Positions 24,307-33,710 are shown, counted from the stretch's first letter. The stretch: DNA of 64,000 nt from Candidatus Viadribacter manganicus (GCF_001679665.1 NZ_CP013244.1:3407001-3471000), one strand, 5' to 3'. Made by a program: numbers and translations. Notes: generated by a model not told the origin, from the sequence alone.

Positions 24307-25478
24307 TAGCGCCCCGCGCTCTTCAGGATTGACCGCGCCATCGTGGTCTTCAGCACTTCGGTGGGGCCCTCGGTGATGCGGAAACTGCGCAGGTCGCGCC
24401 AGTAGCGCTCAAGCGGCGTCTCGCGCGTCAGCCCCATGCCGCCGTGCAATTGCAGACAATCGTCGATGACCTTGAAGCCGTTCTCGACGCCGGTGATCTT
24501 GGCCATGAAGGTCTCGATGCGGGCTTCGATGCCCTGGTCGAGCTTGGCGGCGGCGTCGCGCACCATCAAGCGCGTCGCGTGCAGCGCCGTGAAACCGTCG
24601 GCGAGCATCCACTGCACGCCCTGGCGATCGGAAAGGTATTCGCCGAAGGTCTTGCGCTGGTGCACGTAGGCGACGGTCATCTCCAGGCATCGCGCCATCG
24701 CGCCGCACGAGTGCGCGCCGTGACGGATGCGGCCGTGATTGATGTAGTTCTGCGCCAGGGCGAAGCCCATGCCCTCGGCCCCGACCAGGTTCTCCGCCGG
24801 TACTTCGACGTTATCGAAGAAGATTTCGTACGGGGTGTCGCCCATCATGGTCATTTCGGCGGGCCCGATGGTGACGCCGGGTGTCTTCATGTCGACGATG
24901 AAGCAGGAGATGCCGCCGCGCGCACCGCGCTCCGGATCGGTGACAGCCATGACCTGGGCGAAGTCGGCGGTGGCGGCCTTGGTGATGTAGCGCTTGTGGC
25001 CGCTGATGCTCCAGCCGCGCTCCGTGCGGATCGCGCGGGTGCGCATCGAGGCGGGATCGGAGCCGGCGTCGGGCTCGGTCTGCGCGAAGCAGGCTTTGAG
25101 TTCGCCGCGCAGCACCGGCAGCAGATAGCGCTCGCGCAGATCGCCCTTCAGCGAGAGCAGAATGGGGCCGATAGTCGGGCCGAAGATGGCGTGATCGCGG
25201 GCGGAGACGGAGGTCGTGCGGGCGATTTCCTCCCAGAAGATCGCCAGCGCCGAGAGTCCAAGATCGGCGCCGCCCAGGTCAGTGGGCACATCCATCAGCC
25301 AGAAACCGGCGGCGCGCGCCTTCTCAGCGACGGCGGCCTCGTGCTCCGGCGGCAACTTGCCGTCGATGGTGACGTGGCGCTCGAGCGGCACGAGTTCGCG
25401 GTCGACAAAGCGGCGGATGTTGTCGCGGAAGAGGATGAGTTCTTCCGGCAGATTGTGATCAAGGCTGGTTTCGAACAT
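24306..25478 (-). CDS. Acyl-CoA dehydrogenase
   Basis: 390 residues from the ATG at 25478 (the frame runs further upstream, without similarity, into the reductase gene). It has the FAD-binding signature CFAQTEPDAGSDPASMRT, GHKRYITKAATAD, LHGGMGLTRETPLERYWRD and a terminal EGPTEVLKTTMAR. It oxidises an acyl-CoA to the enoyl-CoA and donates electrons to ETF. It lies between the reductase (14 bases upstream) and the CoA-transferase (overlapping) in one operon. The acyl substrate is unknown. Confidence 0.92.
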   Translation of the reverse strand: MFETSLDHNLPEELILFRDNIRRFVDRELVPLERHVTIDGKLPPEHEAAVAEKARAAGFWLMDVPTDLGGADLGLSALAIFWEEIARTTSVSARDHAIFGPTIGPILLSLKGDLRERYLLPVLRGELKACFAQTEPDAGSDPASMRTRAIRTERGWSISGHKRYITKAATADFAQVMAVTDPERGARGGISCFIVDMKTPGVTIGPAEMTMMGDTPYEIFFDNVEVPAENLVGAEGMGFALAQNYINHGRIRHGAHSCGAMARCLEMTVAYVHQRKTFGEYLSDRQGVQWMLADGFTALHATRLMVRDAAAKLDQGIEARIETFMAKITGVENGFKVIDDCLQLHGGMGLTRETPLERYWRDLRSFRITEGPTEVLKTTMARSILKSAGR

Positions 25479-25492
25479 GTGCGTTTTTCTCG

Positions 25493-26437
25493 TCAAATAT
25501 CCAGGACCAGCAGTTTTGACTTGGCCCGTGAGCAGCAGATCATCATGCGGGTGTTCTCGGCCTGCTCGTCGGCGCTCATAACGTGATCGCGATGATCGAC
25601 TTCGCCTTCGATGACGTGCGTCTCGCAAGTGCCGCAGACGCCGGCTTCGCAGGAGGACACCGTGTCGACGCCGTTACCGCGTAGGGCGTCGAGGATCGAG
25701 GTATCCGCGCCGACGGCGATCTCGCGACCGGAGCGCGCCAGGCGGACGATGAACTCGCTGTCGCCGCCGGGCGGCGGCGGCGCGAGAGTGAAGGCTTCGT
25801 CGTGAACGAACTGGGCCGGCAGGTGCGCGAGCGCGGCGTGGTAAGCGGCGAGCATCGGCGCCGGGCCGCAGCAGTAGAAATGCGTGTTCGCGGGCGCCGC
25901 GGCGATGATCGCGACCAGGTCGAGGAAGCCGCCGGACTCATCGTCGAAGTGCAGCGTCGCATTCGGCAGCGCCTGAAGTTCGGCGAGCAGGGCGGTATCC
26001 TGGCGCGAGCGGTTGGAGGCGTACAAGCGCCAACTCGCGCCGAGCGCCTGCAGCCGTTGCGCCATGGCCCAGATCGGAGTGATGCCGATGCCGCCGGCCA
26101 GCAGCACGCTGTGCGCGGCGTCCTCCACCAGCGGGAAATTGTTGCGCGGCGCGCTGATCTCGATCTCGTCGCCGACGCGCAATTGCTCGTGCACGTAACG
26201 CGAGCCGCCGCGGCCGCTTACGTCCTTCTTGACGCCGATGACATACGCGCCTGGCGCCGACGACGGCTGCAGCAGCGAGTACTGACGCACCAGATGCGGG
26301 CGCAGAAACAGATCAATGTGCGCGCCGGCTTCCGCCGGCGGCAGCGTCGCGCCGTCGAGCGGCGTGAAGGTGTAGATGTTGGTGTCGCGCGCGGCGTAGG
26401 CGATCTGGGCCAGGCGCATCCGGAGTTTTGTCATCAC
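25493..26437 (-). CDS. Phthalate dioxygenase reductase-type oxidoreductase (FMN, NADH, 2Fe-2S)
   Basis: 314 residues. Order: FMN domain with the RQYSL motif, NAD-binding domain (LLAGGIGITPIWAMA, YCCGPAPM), and C-terminal plant-type ferredoxin (CEAGVCGTCETHV, then a distal Cys pair). It takes electrons from NADH and passes them through FMN and 2Fe-2S to a Rieske oxygenase, presumably the one encoded two genes upstream. The coupling to ring hydroxylation or O-demethylation is inferred from this context. Confidence 0.93.
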   Translation of the reverse strand: MMTKLRMRLAQIAYAARDTNIYTFTPLDGATLPPAEAGAHIDLFLRPHLVRQYSLLQPSSAPGAYVIGVKKDVSGRGGSRYVHEQLRVGDEIEISAPRNNFPLVEDAAHSVLLAGGIGITPIWAMAQRLQALGASWRLYASNRSRQDTALLAELQALPNATLHFDDESGGFLDLVAIIAAAPANTHFYCCGPAPMLAAYHAALAHLPAQFVHDEAFTLAPPPPGGDSEFIVRLARSGREIAVGADTSILDALRGNGVDTVSSCEAGVCGTCETHVIEGEVDHRDHVMSADEQAENTRMMICCSRAKSKLLVLDI

Positions 26438-26466
26438 CTAATTCCGCCCGCGTCGGGCTCACGTCT

Positions 26467-26706
26467 TCATTGAATGTCGAGGATCTGGTCGTAGTAGACG
26501 GAGGTTCTGTCGCCGGCGACGATCAGCCAGATTTCACCGCTCGGCGCGCCGCCACTATTGCCGACGCCACCGTGCCGCGACACCGCCAGCAGTTCTCCCG
26601 TCAGCGTGCGTCCGTCTTTCAGTTGGACGTTGATCGGGGCGAGCGGACCCCAATGCAGACGGGTGAACAGTTTGCCGTCGATGCTGGTGAAGGCGTCGTC
26701 GTCCAT
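26467..26706 (-). CDS. Small unknown protein between Rieske oxygenase and its reductase
   Basis: 79 residues, 8 bases after the Rieske oxygenase and 29 bases before the reductase, all on one strand, so very probably translated as part of the operon. It is beta-rich (INVQLKDGRTLTGELLAVSRHGG ... EIWLIVAGDRTSVYYDQI), with no Cys, His cluster or membrane segment. It is not a ferredoxin. No family was recognised. The LKDGRTLTGEL phrase recalls small beta-barrel folds such as Sm-like proteins, but only loosely. Confidence 0.65.
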   Translation of the reverse strand: MDDDAFTSIDGKLFTRLHWGPLAPINVQLKDGRTLTGELLAVSRHGGVGNSGGAPSGEIWLIVAGDRTSVYYDQILDIQ

Positions 26707-26714
26707 CCGCGGCG

Positions 26715-27881
26715 TCAGCTGACGGCTTCGTTGACTTGCTTGGGCATGTGGGCCTCCGCCGACAGCCGCGCCCAGCGCTTGCCGGGCACGCCCTTATCAA
26801 TCGCGTCCATCTCACGCCAGTAGAGACGGCGCAGCAGGGCGATGCCCATGTCGGAGCGGCCTAGTCGTTCCTGCGTGCGATCGACGATGGCGCCTTGGCC
26901 GACGGCGGCGACATAATCCTGCGCCGAGGTGAGCTGCACCAGTTTGTCGTCCGGCAGCTTGCGATGCAGGATCAAATCATCGTGGTGGTCGGCCGGATTG
27001 TACTCGGAGTACTTTTCGAAATACTCGCGGATGCGCGCGTCCGTCGCTGAATCGGTCGACGGGATCGAGTAGATCAGGAAGCGCATGGTGTTTTCGTCGT
27101 CGACCGGCGTCATCCATACGCCGACATCCACCCATGGATCGTTCAGTTCGAGCGTGGGGTGCGAGATGTGGTTGTTGTTCGGGAAGGTCCAATCCGAGAC
27201 GCGCTTCGAGGTTTCGGAACGCACTGCGGTTTGGCGGATGCCGGCGTCGGTTTCTTCGTAGGAGAGTTCGGGGACGGTGGCCGCGACGACGGCGCCGAAG
27301 GAGCCAACCTTGCCCCAGTGGTGCACGAAGCTGACGTGCACCGCGTCCATCGAGTTCTCGACTTGCTGAAGCCAGTTGCAGGGCCACGTCTCAATGCGGG
27401 CGAACTGCAGCGCGCCCGGACGCTCGAACACGGCCTTACGCGGCAGTTCAAAGGGCGGCGCCTCGCCTTCTCCCATATAGGCAAAGACCAGCCCGGCATA
27501 CTCATGCACCGGGTAGGCGACGATTTTCACGTTTGGCTGCTTCGTGTCGCGTTCGGCCGGGCGCTCGGTGCATTGGCCGTCGCCATCAAATTTCCAACCG
27601 TGGTACATGCAGCGAATTTCGTCGCCCTGCACCCAGCCATTCGCCAGCAGTGTCAGCCGGTGAGGGCAATAACCGCCGACGAGGAACGCCTTGCCGGTTT
27701 CGCCGCGATAAAGTGTCAGGTCTTCGCCCATTACGCGCACGGTTTTGGCGTAGCCTGGCTGCAGCTCCTCCGATCGGCCAACTGGTTGCCAGAACTGGCG
27801 CAGTAGCTTGCCCATGCTGGTGTCGCGGCCGGTCTGATGCAGCTTACGGAGGCGCTCGAACATTGGATTTTCAGCGGTCAC
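26715..27881 (-). CDS. Rieske non-heme iron oxygenase, phthalate 4,5-dioxygenase type
   Basis: 388 residues. The Rieske cluster ligands are Cys72, His74, Cys91 and His94 (CPHR ... CMYHGW). The mononuclear iron site is around Asp179, His182 and His187 (ENSMDAVHVSFVHHWG). The single-subunit (alpha-only) architecture, N-terminus (MFERLRKLHQTGRDTSMGKLLRQFW) and length match phthalate dioxygenase-type and O-demethylase enzymes. Electrons come from the reductase two genes downstream. It overlaps the SDR gene upstream by ATGA. Substrate class is inferred from family and context only. Confidence 0.93.
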   Translation of the reverse strand: MTAENPMFERLRKLHQTGRDTSMGKLLRQFWQPVGRSEELQPGYAKTVRVMGEDLTLYRGETGKAFLVGGYCPHRLTLLANGWVQGDEIRCMYHGWKFDGDGQCTERPAERDTKQPNVKIVAYPVHEYAGLVFAYMGEGEAPPFELPRKAVFERPGALQFARIETWPCNWLQQVENSMDAVHVSFVHHWGKVGSFGAVVAATVPELSYEETDAGIRQTAVRSETSKRVSDWTFPNNNHISHPTLELNDPWVDVGVWMTPVDDENTMRFLIYSIPSTDSATDARIREYFEKYSEYNPADHHDDLILHRKLPDDKLVQLTSAQDYVAAVGQGAIVDRTQERLGRSDMGIALLRRLYWREMDAIDKGVPGKRWARLSAEAHMPKQVNEAVS

Positions 27882-28807
27882 GTTTGGTCTCCTGCGGACT
27901 CTTCGCTTTGCGGCAGCAGCTTTTCGTGTGGCTCGCCGAAGCGGGTTACGCGGACTTGCTGCGCATAGTCTTTGATGTTCACGCCCGTGTGGTCGCCCGG
28001 CGTCCAGGTCGGGTATTTGTGGCGAAGACCTGCGTCGACGGGGATGTCGATGCCTGTGATGATTTCGGACTCGTCCGAGGCGAGAAAAACCGTCGCCCAG
28101 GCGAGATCAGAAGCGCGCGGGAAACGCTGCAGCGGCAGCATCTTCAGGTAGTCGTCGCGCGAGTAGAAAGACATGCGGTCGGGACGCTGCCAATCGGGAT
28201 CGAAGATTTCGTCTTTCATCAGCGTCCAGAGCTGATGTTCCATGGCGCACGGCGTGACTGTGTTCACGCGGATGCCGTACTGTGCCAAGTCCATCGCCGC
28301 CGAGCGAGCGAAACTGAGTAGGGCTGCCTTGGCTGAGGTGTAAGCCGTGCCGGAGGCTTCGCCGAAATGCGCGGCAGTCGAGAGCAGGTGGATGATCGAG
28401 CCGCCGTGACCGGCCGCGATCATTGCTTTGGCGGCATACTTGGTTGTGAGTAGGCCGGCTGTCGGGAAGCTGAGAACGGACTCGTTCCAGTCATCCAGTT
28501 TCATGTCCAGCAGATGTGACCAGTGCACGCGGCCAGCCATGTTGACGGCGATGTCGATGCGGCCAAAGGCGGCTAAAGTCTCGGTCACAGCGTGCTCGAC
28601 GTCTTCTGCCTTGGTTGCGTTCGCTTGTACCGGGTGAGCGGTGAGGCTCTTGCCCTTGATGAAGGCGACGGTGTCCTCGGCGGCGTCATGGTTCATGTCC
28701 GCCACGACGACCTTGGCGCCCTCGCGCGCGAGGAAGTGGGCGATCGTGCCGCCGATGTTTGGCCCGGCGCCGAACACGAGGGCGACCTTGCCCTCTAGCC
28801 TGCCCAT
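27878..28807 (-). CDS. Short-chain dehydrogenase/reductase
   Basis: 309 residues. The Rossmann motif FGAGPNIGGTIA is a variant of GxxxGxG. There is an NMAG strand, and the catalytic Tyr-x-x-x-Lys lies in YTSAKAALLSFAR. About 50 extra C-terminal residues go beyond a typical 250-residue SDR. First gene of the minus-strand operon (SDR - Rieske - small protein - reductase - ACAD - CoA-transferase). It may oxidise a cis-dihydrodiol or an alcohol made by the oxygenase. That is inference. Confidence 0.9.
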   Translation of the reverse strand: MGRLEGKVALVFGAGPNIGGTIAHFLAREGAKVVVADMNHDAAEDTVAFIKGKSLTAHPVQANATKAEDVEHAVTETLAAFGRIDIAVNMAGRVHWSHLLDMKLDDWNESVLSFPTAGLLTTKYAAKAMIAAGHGGSIIHLLSTAAHFGEASGTAYTSAKAALLSFARSAAMDLAQYGIRVNTVTPCAMEHQLWTLMKDEIFDPDWQRPDRMSFYSRDDYLKMLPLQRFPRASDLAWATVFLASDESEIITGIDIPVDAGLRHKYPTWTPGDHTGVNIKDYAQQVRVTRFGEPHEKLLPQSEESAGDQT

Positions 28808-28967
28808 CGCATCCTCCTCACGGCGTCAGCGAACGCCGAACCACTGCGCGCACAAAATCGCTCTTTTGGTCGCGGCAGCGAAGGTATCCCGCGTCTGGTG
28901 CCCGTAGAACGGACGCTCAGCAGGTGTCTCTAAGCAGTTGTCTCTAAGGCGTGCCCGTGCAGGTCGT

Positions 28968-30323
28968 TTACCGACTGGTTTGCTTTTCGCCCGAGGGCAA
29001 TCTTGGGGTCGTCGTCAGGTCCAGCTTCTTGCGAAAGCTCTCTGTCGAGAACAGAATCGCTACTGCCGAGATCGCGCACAGCGCGATGTAGAAGACGCCG
29101 ACCAAAGTCGCGTCCTCGCCGCCGCCCTGCGTCAGCAGCCACGTCGCGATCAGCGGCGCGAACCCGGCGCTGACAGTCGACCCGATCTGAAAGGTTACCG
29201 CCATACCGCTATAGCGGATGTCGGCGGCGAACTTCTCGCCCAACCAAGCGCTGATTGGACCGCCCATGAGGCCGTGTATCAATGGGTTACAAAGCGCGAA
29301 CGCGATCAGCAGTGAAAGTGGATCGCCCGCAGTGATCAGCGAGAAGATCGGGAAGATTAGCGCCATCCCCGCAACAGCGCCGGCGAGCATCACCGGCTTG
29401 CGGCCGATGTGATCGGAGAGAATCGCAAAAGTTGGGATGGTGAAGATATGCAGCACGTTGACCAGCGTCAGCAGGCCTAGCACCTCTGAGCGCTCGTGAC
29501 CGCCTACACTGATGGCGTAATTGACCATGAAGGTGGCGGTGAGCGTGGTCATCGCAAGGCAGGCCAGCGCGCCAAGCACGCCATTTAGAACTTCGCGTGG
29601 GTAAGAGCTGAACACGACGAACAGAGGAATCTTCGGCTTTGTTTCGCGCGTGCTGCTCTCTTGCAACGCGACGAAGTCCGGCGTTTCATCGACCGATCGG
29701 CGCAGATAGACCGCTATTCCCACCAGGAAAGCGCTGAGCAGGAATGGCACTCGCCAACCCCAGTTCAGGAATGCATCCTCGCTCATCGCCGCGAACGGCA
29801 TCAGCGCCAACGTCGCTAACACCGCGCCAGTCGGCGCGCCCGAGCCGACAATTGAAGCTGCAAACCCGCGAGACCTCTTGCCGGCGTGTTCCATCGATAG
29901 CAGGGTGGCTCCTGCCCACTCACCGCCAACGGCGAAGCCTTGCACGATCCGCAGTGCGATGAGCGACAACGGCGCGGCGATGCCGATTTGGGCGTACGAG
30001 GGCAGCACGCCCATCAGGAAGCTGGCGACGCCCATTAGGTAGAGCGTCAGCATCAACATTTTCTTGCGGCCGATCTTGTCGCCGTAATGGCCAAAGAAGA
30101 TCGCCCCAAGCGGACGCGCGACGTAGCCGGCGGCAAGTGTGCCGAGTGAAGCAAGCGTCGCGACCGCCGGATCGAGCGCGAAGAACACGTGGGGAAAAAT
30201 CAGCGCGGCGGCGATCCCATAAAGCAGAAAGTCGTAATACTCGATCGCCGACCCGAGATAGCTCGACCACAAGGCACGGTGGCGCATGCTCTTGGTTGAT
30301 GCAGTCTCGGTTGCCTCGGTCAT
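28968..30323 (-). CDS. MFS transporter of the MHS (metabolite:H+ symporter) family
   Basis: 451 residues with 12 predicted transmembrane helices and MHS signatures: LGSAIEYYDFLLYG in helix 1, the loop motif GHYGDKIGRKKML, and GFAVGGEWAGA. MHS members import organic acids such as shikimate, citrate or aromatic carboxylates together with protons. It sits 160 bases upstream of the SDR on the same strand and is likely the uptake system for a substrate of this island. Confidence 0.9.
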   Translation of the reverse strand: MTEATETASTKSMRHRALWSSYLGSAIEYYDFLLYGIAAALIFPHVFFALDPAVATLASLGTLAAGYVARPLGAIFFGHYGDKIGRKKMLMLTLYLMGVASFLMGVLPSYAQIGIAAPLSLIALRIVQGFAVGGEWAGATLLSMEHAGKRSRGFAASIVGSGAPTGAVLATLALMPFAAMSEDAFLNWGWRVPFLLSAFLVGIAVYLRRSVDETPDFVALQESSTRETKPKIPLFVVFSSYPREVLNGVLGALACLAMTTLTATFMVNYAISVGGHERSEVLGLLTLVNVLHIFTIPTFAILSDHIGRKPVMLAGAVAGMALIFPIFSLITAGDPLSLLIAFALCNPLIHGLMGGPISAWLGEKFAADIRYSGMAVTFQIGSTVSAGFAPLIATWLLTQGGGEDATLVGVFYIALCAISAVAILFSTESFRKKLDLTTTPRLPSGEKQTSR

Positions 30324-30430
30324 CGCCGCTCTCCCGCATTTTGTGTTCTATGGCGAGCCCGTGGGGAGGTCCGTGACCTCAACATGATCGCACAAATTTC
30401 TTGAACCTGTATTCTGGAACCGATTATCAT

Positions 30431-30438
30431 GTCTAGAG
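30431..30438. promoter_or_regulatory. GTCTAGAG motif upstream of the C-C hydrolase gene
   Basis: The same 8-mer core as in the two repeats at 17.4-17.5 kb, here in the 258-base gap between the MHS transporter and the hydrolase gene. It suggests a shared regulator for the extradiol and hydrolase genes, but an 8-mer can recur by chance. Confidence 0.3.
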
Positions 30439-30581
30439 CGAGAGCACTTGGTGTTTGGCCTTGCGCGGTCGAGCGGCAAGCGCCTCGCGAGATTTAGAGT
30501 TTGACCAATTGTGGCAATGATTTCTGTTCGTTAGTGGGCGAATCGAGATCTGAGCCAGGGCGGTCTAGGAGAGACAACGCA

Positions 30582-31424
30582 ATGGCTTTGGTCACGCAAG
30601 AGGGCGCCAGCAGACGCATCCGGACGAAGAACTGGGACGTCCACTACAGTGAGGTTGGCGAGGGCTTTCCGGTGGTTCTGGTCCATGGAGGCGGTCCTGG
30701 CGCTTCGGGCTGGAGTAACTACAACCCAAACATCCCCGCGCTCTCAAAGCACTACCGTGTGCTCGCCATCGATCTGCCGGGTTGGGGGCAGTCGCAGCCA
30801 GTGTCGTACGAGCAGCGTGACAATTCCGGTGTGCTGGCCGAGTTCTTGGAAGCGCTCGGCATCAAGAAGGCGGCGCTTGTCGGCAACTCGATGGGTGGCG
30901 CGTCAGTGATACGGCTTGCTTACGAGCGCCCAGAATTGGTCTCGCACCTGATCACAATGGGCTCGCCATCGGGCGTGCCTGGCATTTTTGAAGCTGGCGG
31001 CCTCACCGAAGGCGTCAAGGTGCTGGAGCGTGCCTATTTCGCCCCGAGCCTCGACACAATCCGCGCGCTCACCAACGTCATGACGTTTGATAGTTCAAAC
31101 GTTACTGACGAACTGATCGCAGAGCGTTTGCAGAACACGCTGGCGCAGAAGGCGCACGTTGACAACTGGATCGCGGGCCACGGCAAGGGCCCTATGGTGC
31201 GTCTCAATCAGGAACTGATTGCGACCATCAAGGCGCCGACGCTGTTGATGCATGGCCGCGACGATCGCGTCACTCACTTCACGCATGCCATTCGTTTGGC
31301 GGGGATGATCCGCAATTCGCGCGCACTGATCGTGAACCGTTGCGGTCACTGGCTCCAGCTCGAACACGCGGCCGAATTCAACTCAAACGTACATCGCTTC
31401 ATTCAGGACAACCCAGTGGCTTGA
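30582..31424 (+). CDS. Meta-cleavage product hydrolase (BphD/HsaD-like alpha/beta hydrolase)
   Basis: 280 residues from the ATG at 30582 with GGAGAGA upstream. It has the C-C hydrolase pattern: LVHGGGPGASGWSNY (oxyanion loop), nucleophile Ser103 in GNSMGG, Asp in MHGRDDRVT, and His in NRCGHWLQLEHA. It should hydrolyse the C-C bond of the meta-cleavage acid made by the extradiol dioxygenase, releasing a carboxylic acid and a 2-hydroxydienoate for the lower pathway at 44-46.7 kb. Confidence 0.9.
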   Translation: MALVTQEGASRRIRTKNWDVHYSEVGEGFPVVLVHGGGPGASGWSNYNPNIPALSKHYRVLAIDLPGWGQSQPVSYEQRDNSGVLAEFLEALGIKKAALVGNSMGGASVIRLAYERPELVSHLITMGSPSGVPGIFEAGGLTEGVKVLERAYFAPSLDTIRALTNVMTFDSSNVTDELIAERLQNTLAQKAHVDNWIAGHGKGPMVRLNQELIATIKAPTLLMHGRDDRVTHFTHAIRLAGMIRNSRALIVNRCGHWLQLEHAAEFNSNVHRFIQDNPVA

Positions 31425-31517
31425 GCTGGCATCAACCAACGGTCCTCCGCGTGCAAATAGTCGCAACACTCGTCAAATCGCGCACGCGGGCGAGGCCGGG
31501 CCGATGGGAGGCGCGAG

Positions 31518-32327
31518 ATGGCGATTGACGGACGATTGCTTGTGGTCATCGAGTCGATAAACGATCTTGGTGTCTGTACGGTTGTGGACATCCATCGCGC
31601 CACCGGCATTTCCCGCCCGGCTGTCCATCGCATGGTCGAGAGTCTATGCGCCTTTGGCTACGTCGAGCGCGTCGGTGGTAGCAGCGCGATCCGGTTGACC
31701 GCTCGTATCCTGGCGCTCAGTGCAGGCTACAGGCCGGAGAACAGGCTTGGCGACATTGCCGTTCCCGTGCTGGCGGAGCTGCAACAGCAGGTGCGCTGGC
31801 CGCTGTCGTTCGCGACACCACAGGATGACGCAATGATCATCCAGGAAACCACGCGGGATCAAAATCCCTTTGTCTTTGATGGCGGTCGCACCGGGCTTCG
31901 CTTAGCTATGCCGACCACTGCGATCGGATGCGCGTTTCTGGCAAACGTCGACATCACCGATTGTGAGGCAATCTTGGCGCTATGGCGCGAGCGCCACGGG
32001 GAGGAGAAGGGCGCCCGGCAGACCTTGGCGGCCGCGCGCTATCGGATCGAACAGGCGCGCGAACTGGGTTTTGCGCTACGCTCCGGCGGGGCGCCGAAGC
32101 GAACAACATCGTTGGCGGTTTGCGTCATCGTGAATTCGACGCCAGTTGGCGCACTGTGCACCACGTTTCCGACTTCCGCCGTTTCACTTTCGGAAGCCAG
32201 CGCAGCATACGTTCCACCGCTCAAGCAGGCCGCGAAAGCCATTGCCGCGTCGTGTGAGTGCGCTTCCGATACGAACAGTCGCGGCAGGCCTGCGCACTGG
32301 AGCCGGCAGGCGCGCGCAGCGCGCTAG
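31518..32327 (+). CDS. IclR family transcriptional regulator
   Basis: 269 residues. The N-terminal winged helix (VVDIHRATGISRPAVHRMVESLCAFGYV) is followed by an IclR effector domain (LAMPTTAIGCAFLANV). The C-terminal 30 residues are Arg/Ser-rich and may be poorly structured. IclR proteins bind a small ligand and control catabolic operons as repressors or activators. It lies 93 bases after the hydrolase on the same strand and is a natural candidate for the GTCTAGAG-type sites. Confidence 0.88.
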   Translation: MAIDGRLLVVIESINDLGVCTVVDIHRATGISRPAVHRMVESLCAFGYVERVGGSSAIRLTARILALSAGYRPENRLGDIAVPVLAELQQQVRWPLSFATPQDDAMIIQETTRDQNPFVFDGGRTGLRLAMPTTAIGCAFLANVDITDCEAILALWRERHGEEKGARQTLAAARYRIEQARELGFALRSGGAPKRTTSLAVCVIVNSTPVGALCTTFPTSAVSLSEASAAYVPPLKQAAKAIAASCECASDTNSRGRPAHWSRQARAAR

Positions 32328-32484
32328 CGCGCGTCGTCGGCCCTGATTCGCGCTAGTTAAGCCTTGCATTGCCGATTACAGCAAAACTACTTTGTCGGCA
32401 GGCGACCTGCCCATTCGTGTCGATGGCCGTCCTGGGTGCCTATCGTGGGGGCGCCAAGATGGAAGGGCTGAAGATGAGCACGAT

Positions 32485-33135
32485 ATGGTGAAGGCGCCCC
32501 CACAACGAGAGCGGCGTCGTGGAGAGCATCGCTCGACGGCAGCCAATCGCCAGAGGATCTTGGATGCGACCCTGAAGGTCGCGGAGAAATTTGGCTATCA
32601 AGGAACGACTATCCCGCGGGTGGCGCTGCGCGCGAAGCTGCCCACCGGCAGCGTCTATTGGCATTTCGAAAGCAAAGACATGCTGTTCGCTGCCATGATG
32701 GATCAGAGCCGTGCATGGCTTAGTGAGTTTCATGCACGTCGCCGCCCACTGCCAGGGGAGACCGCGCGCGCGCATCTGGAACGGATCTACTGCAACGCTG
32801 ACGACAACGTCGCCATCCCGGCACACGATTTCTGGCGCCTGGGCGTGATCTTGAGCATCGATCAATCCGTGCGTGAGCAAATCTCGCGGCAGCGCTTTCT
32901 CGATTTGCGGAAGGACGTCACGGAAGAATACGCATCCTGGTATAGGCAAACCTTGCCGGCGGACATCCAGAAGAAATGTCCCGACCGCGCGATTAAGCTC
33001 GCGAAGTTCACCCTAATTCTCGCGGACGGCAATTTGGTTATGAACGCGTCGGGAGAATCGCTGAAGGACTATTTGCGCATGGCGGGCCTTAGCTTGATCG
33101 GTTTGGCCGAGGCCGACCCGAAAGTGTTGCCCTAG
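32485..33135 (+). CDS. TetR family transcriptional regulator
   Basis: 216 residues from the ATG at 32485; a TTG at 32392 would add an unlikely 31 residues. The HTH is complete (RILDATLKVAEKFGYQGTT ... LPTGSVYWHFESKDML), followed by a helical ligand domain. TetR proteins are usually repressors released by a small molecule. Located after the IclR gene and before the membrane SnoaL-like and DoxX-like pair, it may control one of the flanking units. Confidence 0.88.
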   Translation: MVKAPPQRERRRGEHRSTAANRQRILDATLKVAEKFGYQGTTIPRVALRAKLPTGSVYWHFESKDMLFAAMMDQSRAWLSEFHARRRPLPGETARAHLERIYCNADDNVAIPAHDFWRLGVILSIDQSVREQISRQRFLDLRKDVTEEYASWYRQTLPADIQKKCPDRAIKLAKFTLILADGNLVMNASGESLKDYLRMAGLSLIGLAEADPKVLP

Positions 33136-33242
33136 CCGAAGGCCGATTGTCCGCTTTACGGACGGTGCGCGGAATTTCCGTTACCGCGACCTCTGCATGG
33201 TGTTAGCGAATTGACGTTTAAGGACGCGCGCCAGGAGAGATC

Positions 33243-33677
33243 ATGGTCACGGTGAAGCGCTCTAGCTTGAGGGTCTTGTCGATAGCTCTCGGTCTCCTGT
33301 TCATCGCGGGCTTTTACTACTTCTTCCACTATCGCTTGCCGTGGGATTGGGATGCGCCCGGCACAGGCAGGTTGCCGCGAGAGATCGTGAGCGGCTTCAT
33401 GTCCGAAGCCTACGATAACGGTCGTGGCGCTGGTGCGGCTGCAGACTACTTCGCCAGCGATGGTGTCGACAATGTGCCGTTAGCTCAGGACCGACAAGAT
33501 GGAGCGCCCATTCCGCACGAAGTGCTTTCGGTCGTTGCGCAAGGTCAAACAGTGGTGGTGATACATCGCATCGGGCCAGCGCGTGGGGAGTCGGCGATAG
33601 AAGCCATTGATGTGTTTGCGACCAACCGTGGTCGCATTGTTTCCCGCCAGCGTTATCTAACCGAGTTCGATCAATAA
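33243..33677 (+). CDS. Membrane-anchored SnoaL/NTF2-like protein
   Basis: 144 residues. A hydrophobic helix at about 12-30 (LSIALGLLFIAGFYYFF) anchors a domain that resembles SnoaL/NTF2-like folds (VSGFMSEAYDNGRGAGAAADYFASDGVD ... VVIHRIGPA ... DVFATNRGRIVSRQRY). The start at 33243 has AGGAGAG seven bases upstream. It is followed after 33 bases by a DoxX-like membrane protein. The same family pairing recurs at 42.8-44.0 kb. Function is unknown. Confidence 0.65.
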   Translation: MVTVKRSSLRVLSIALGLLFIAGFYYFFHYRLPWDWDAPGTGRLPREIVSGFMSEAYDNGRGAGAAADYFASDGVDNVPLAQDRQDGAPIPHEVLSVVAQGQTVVVIHRIGPARGESAIEAIDVFATNRGRIVSRQRYLTEFDQ

Positions 33678-33710
33678 CGTCGCCGATGCCGACCGCGAGA
33701 GGGGAAAAAG

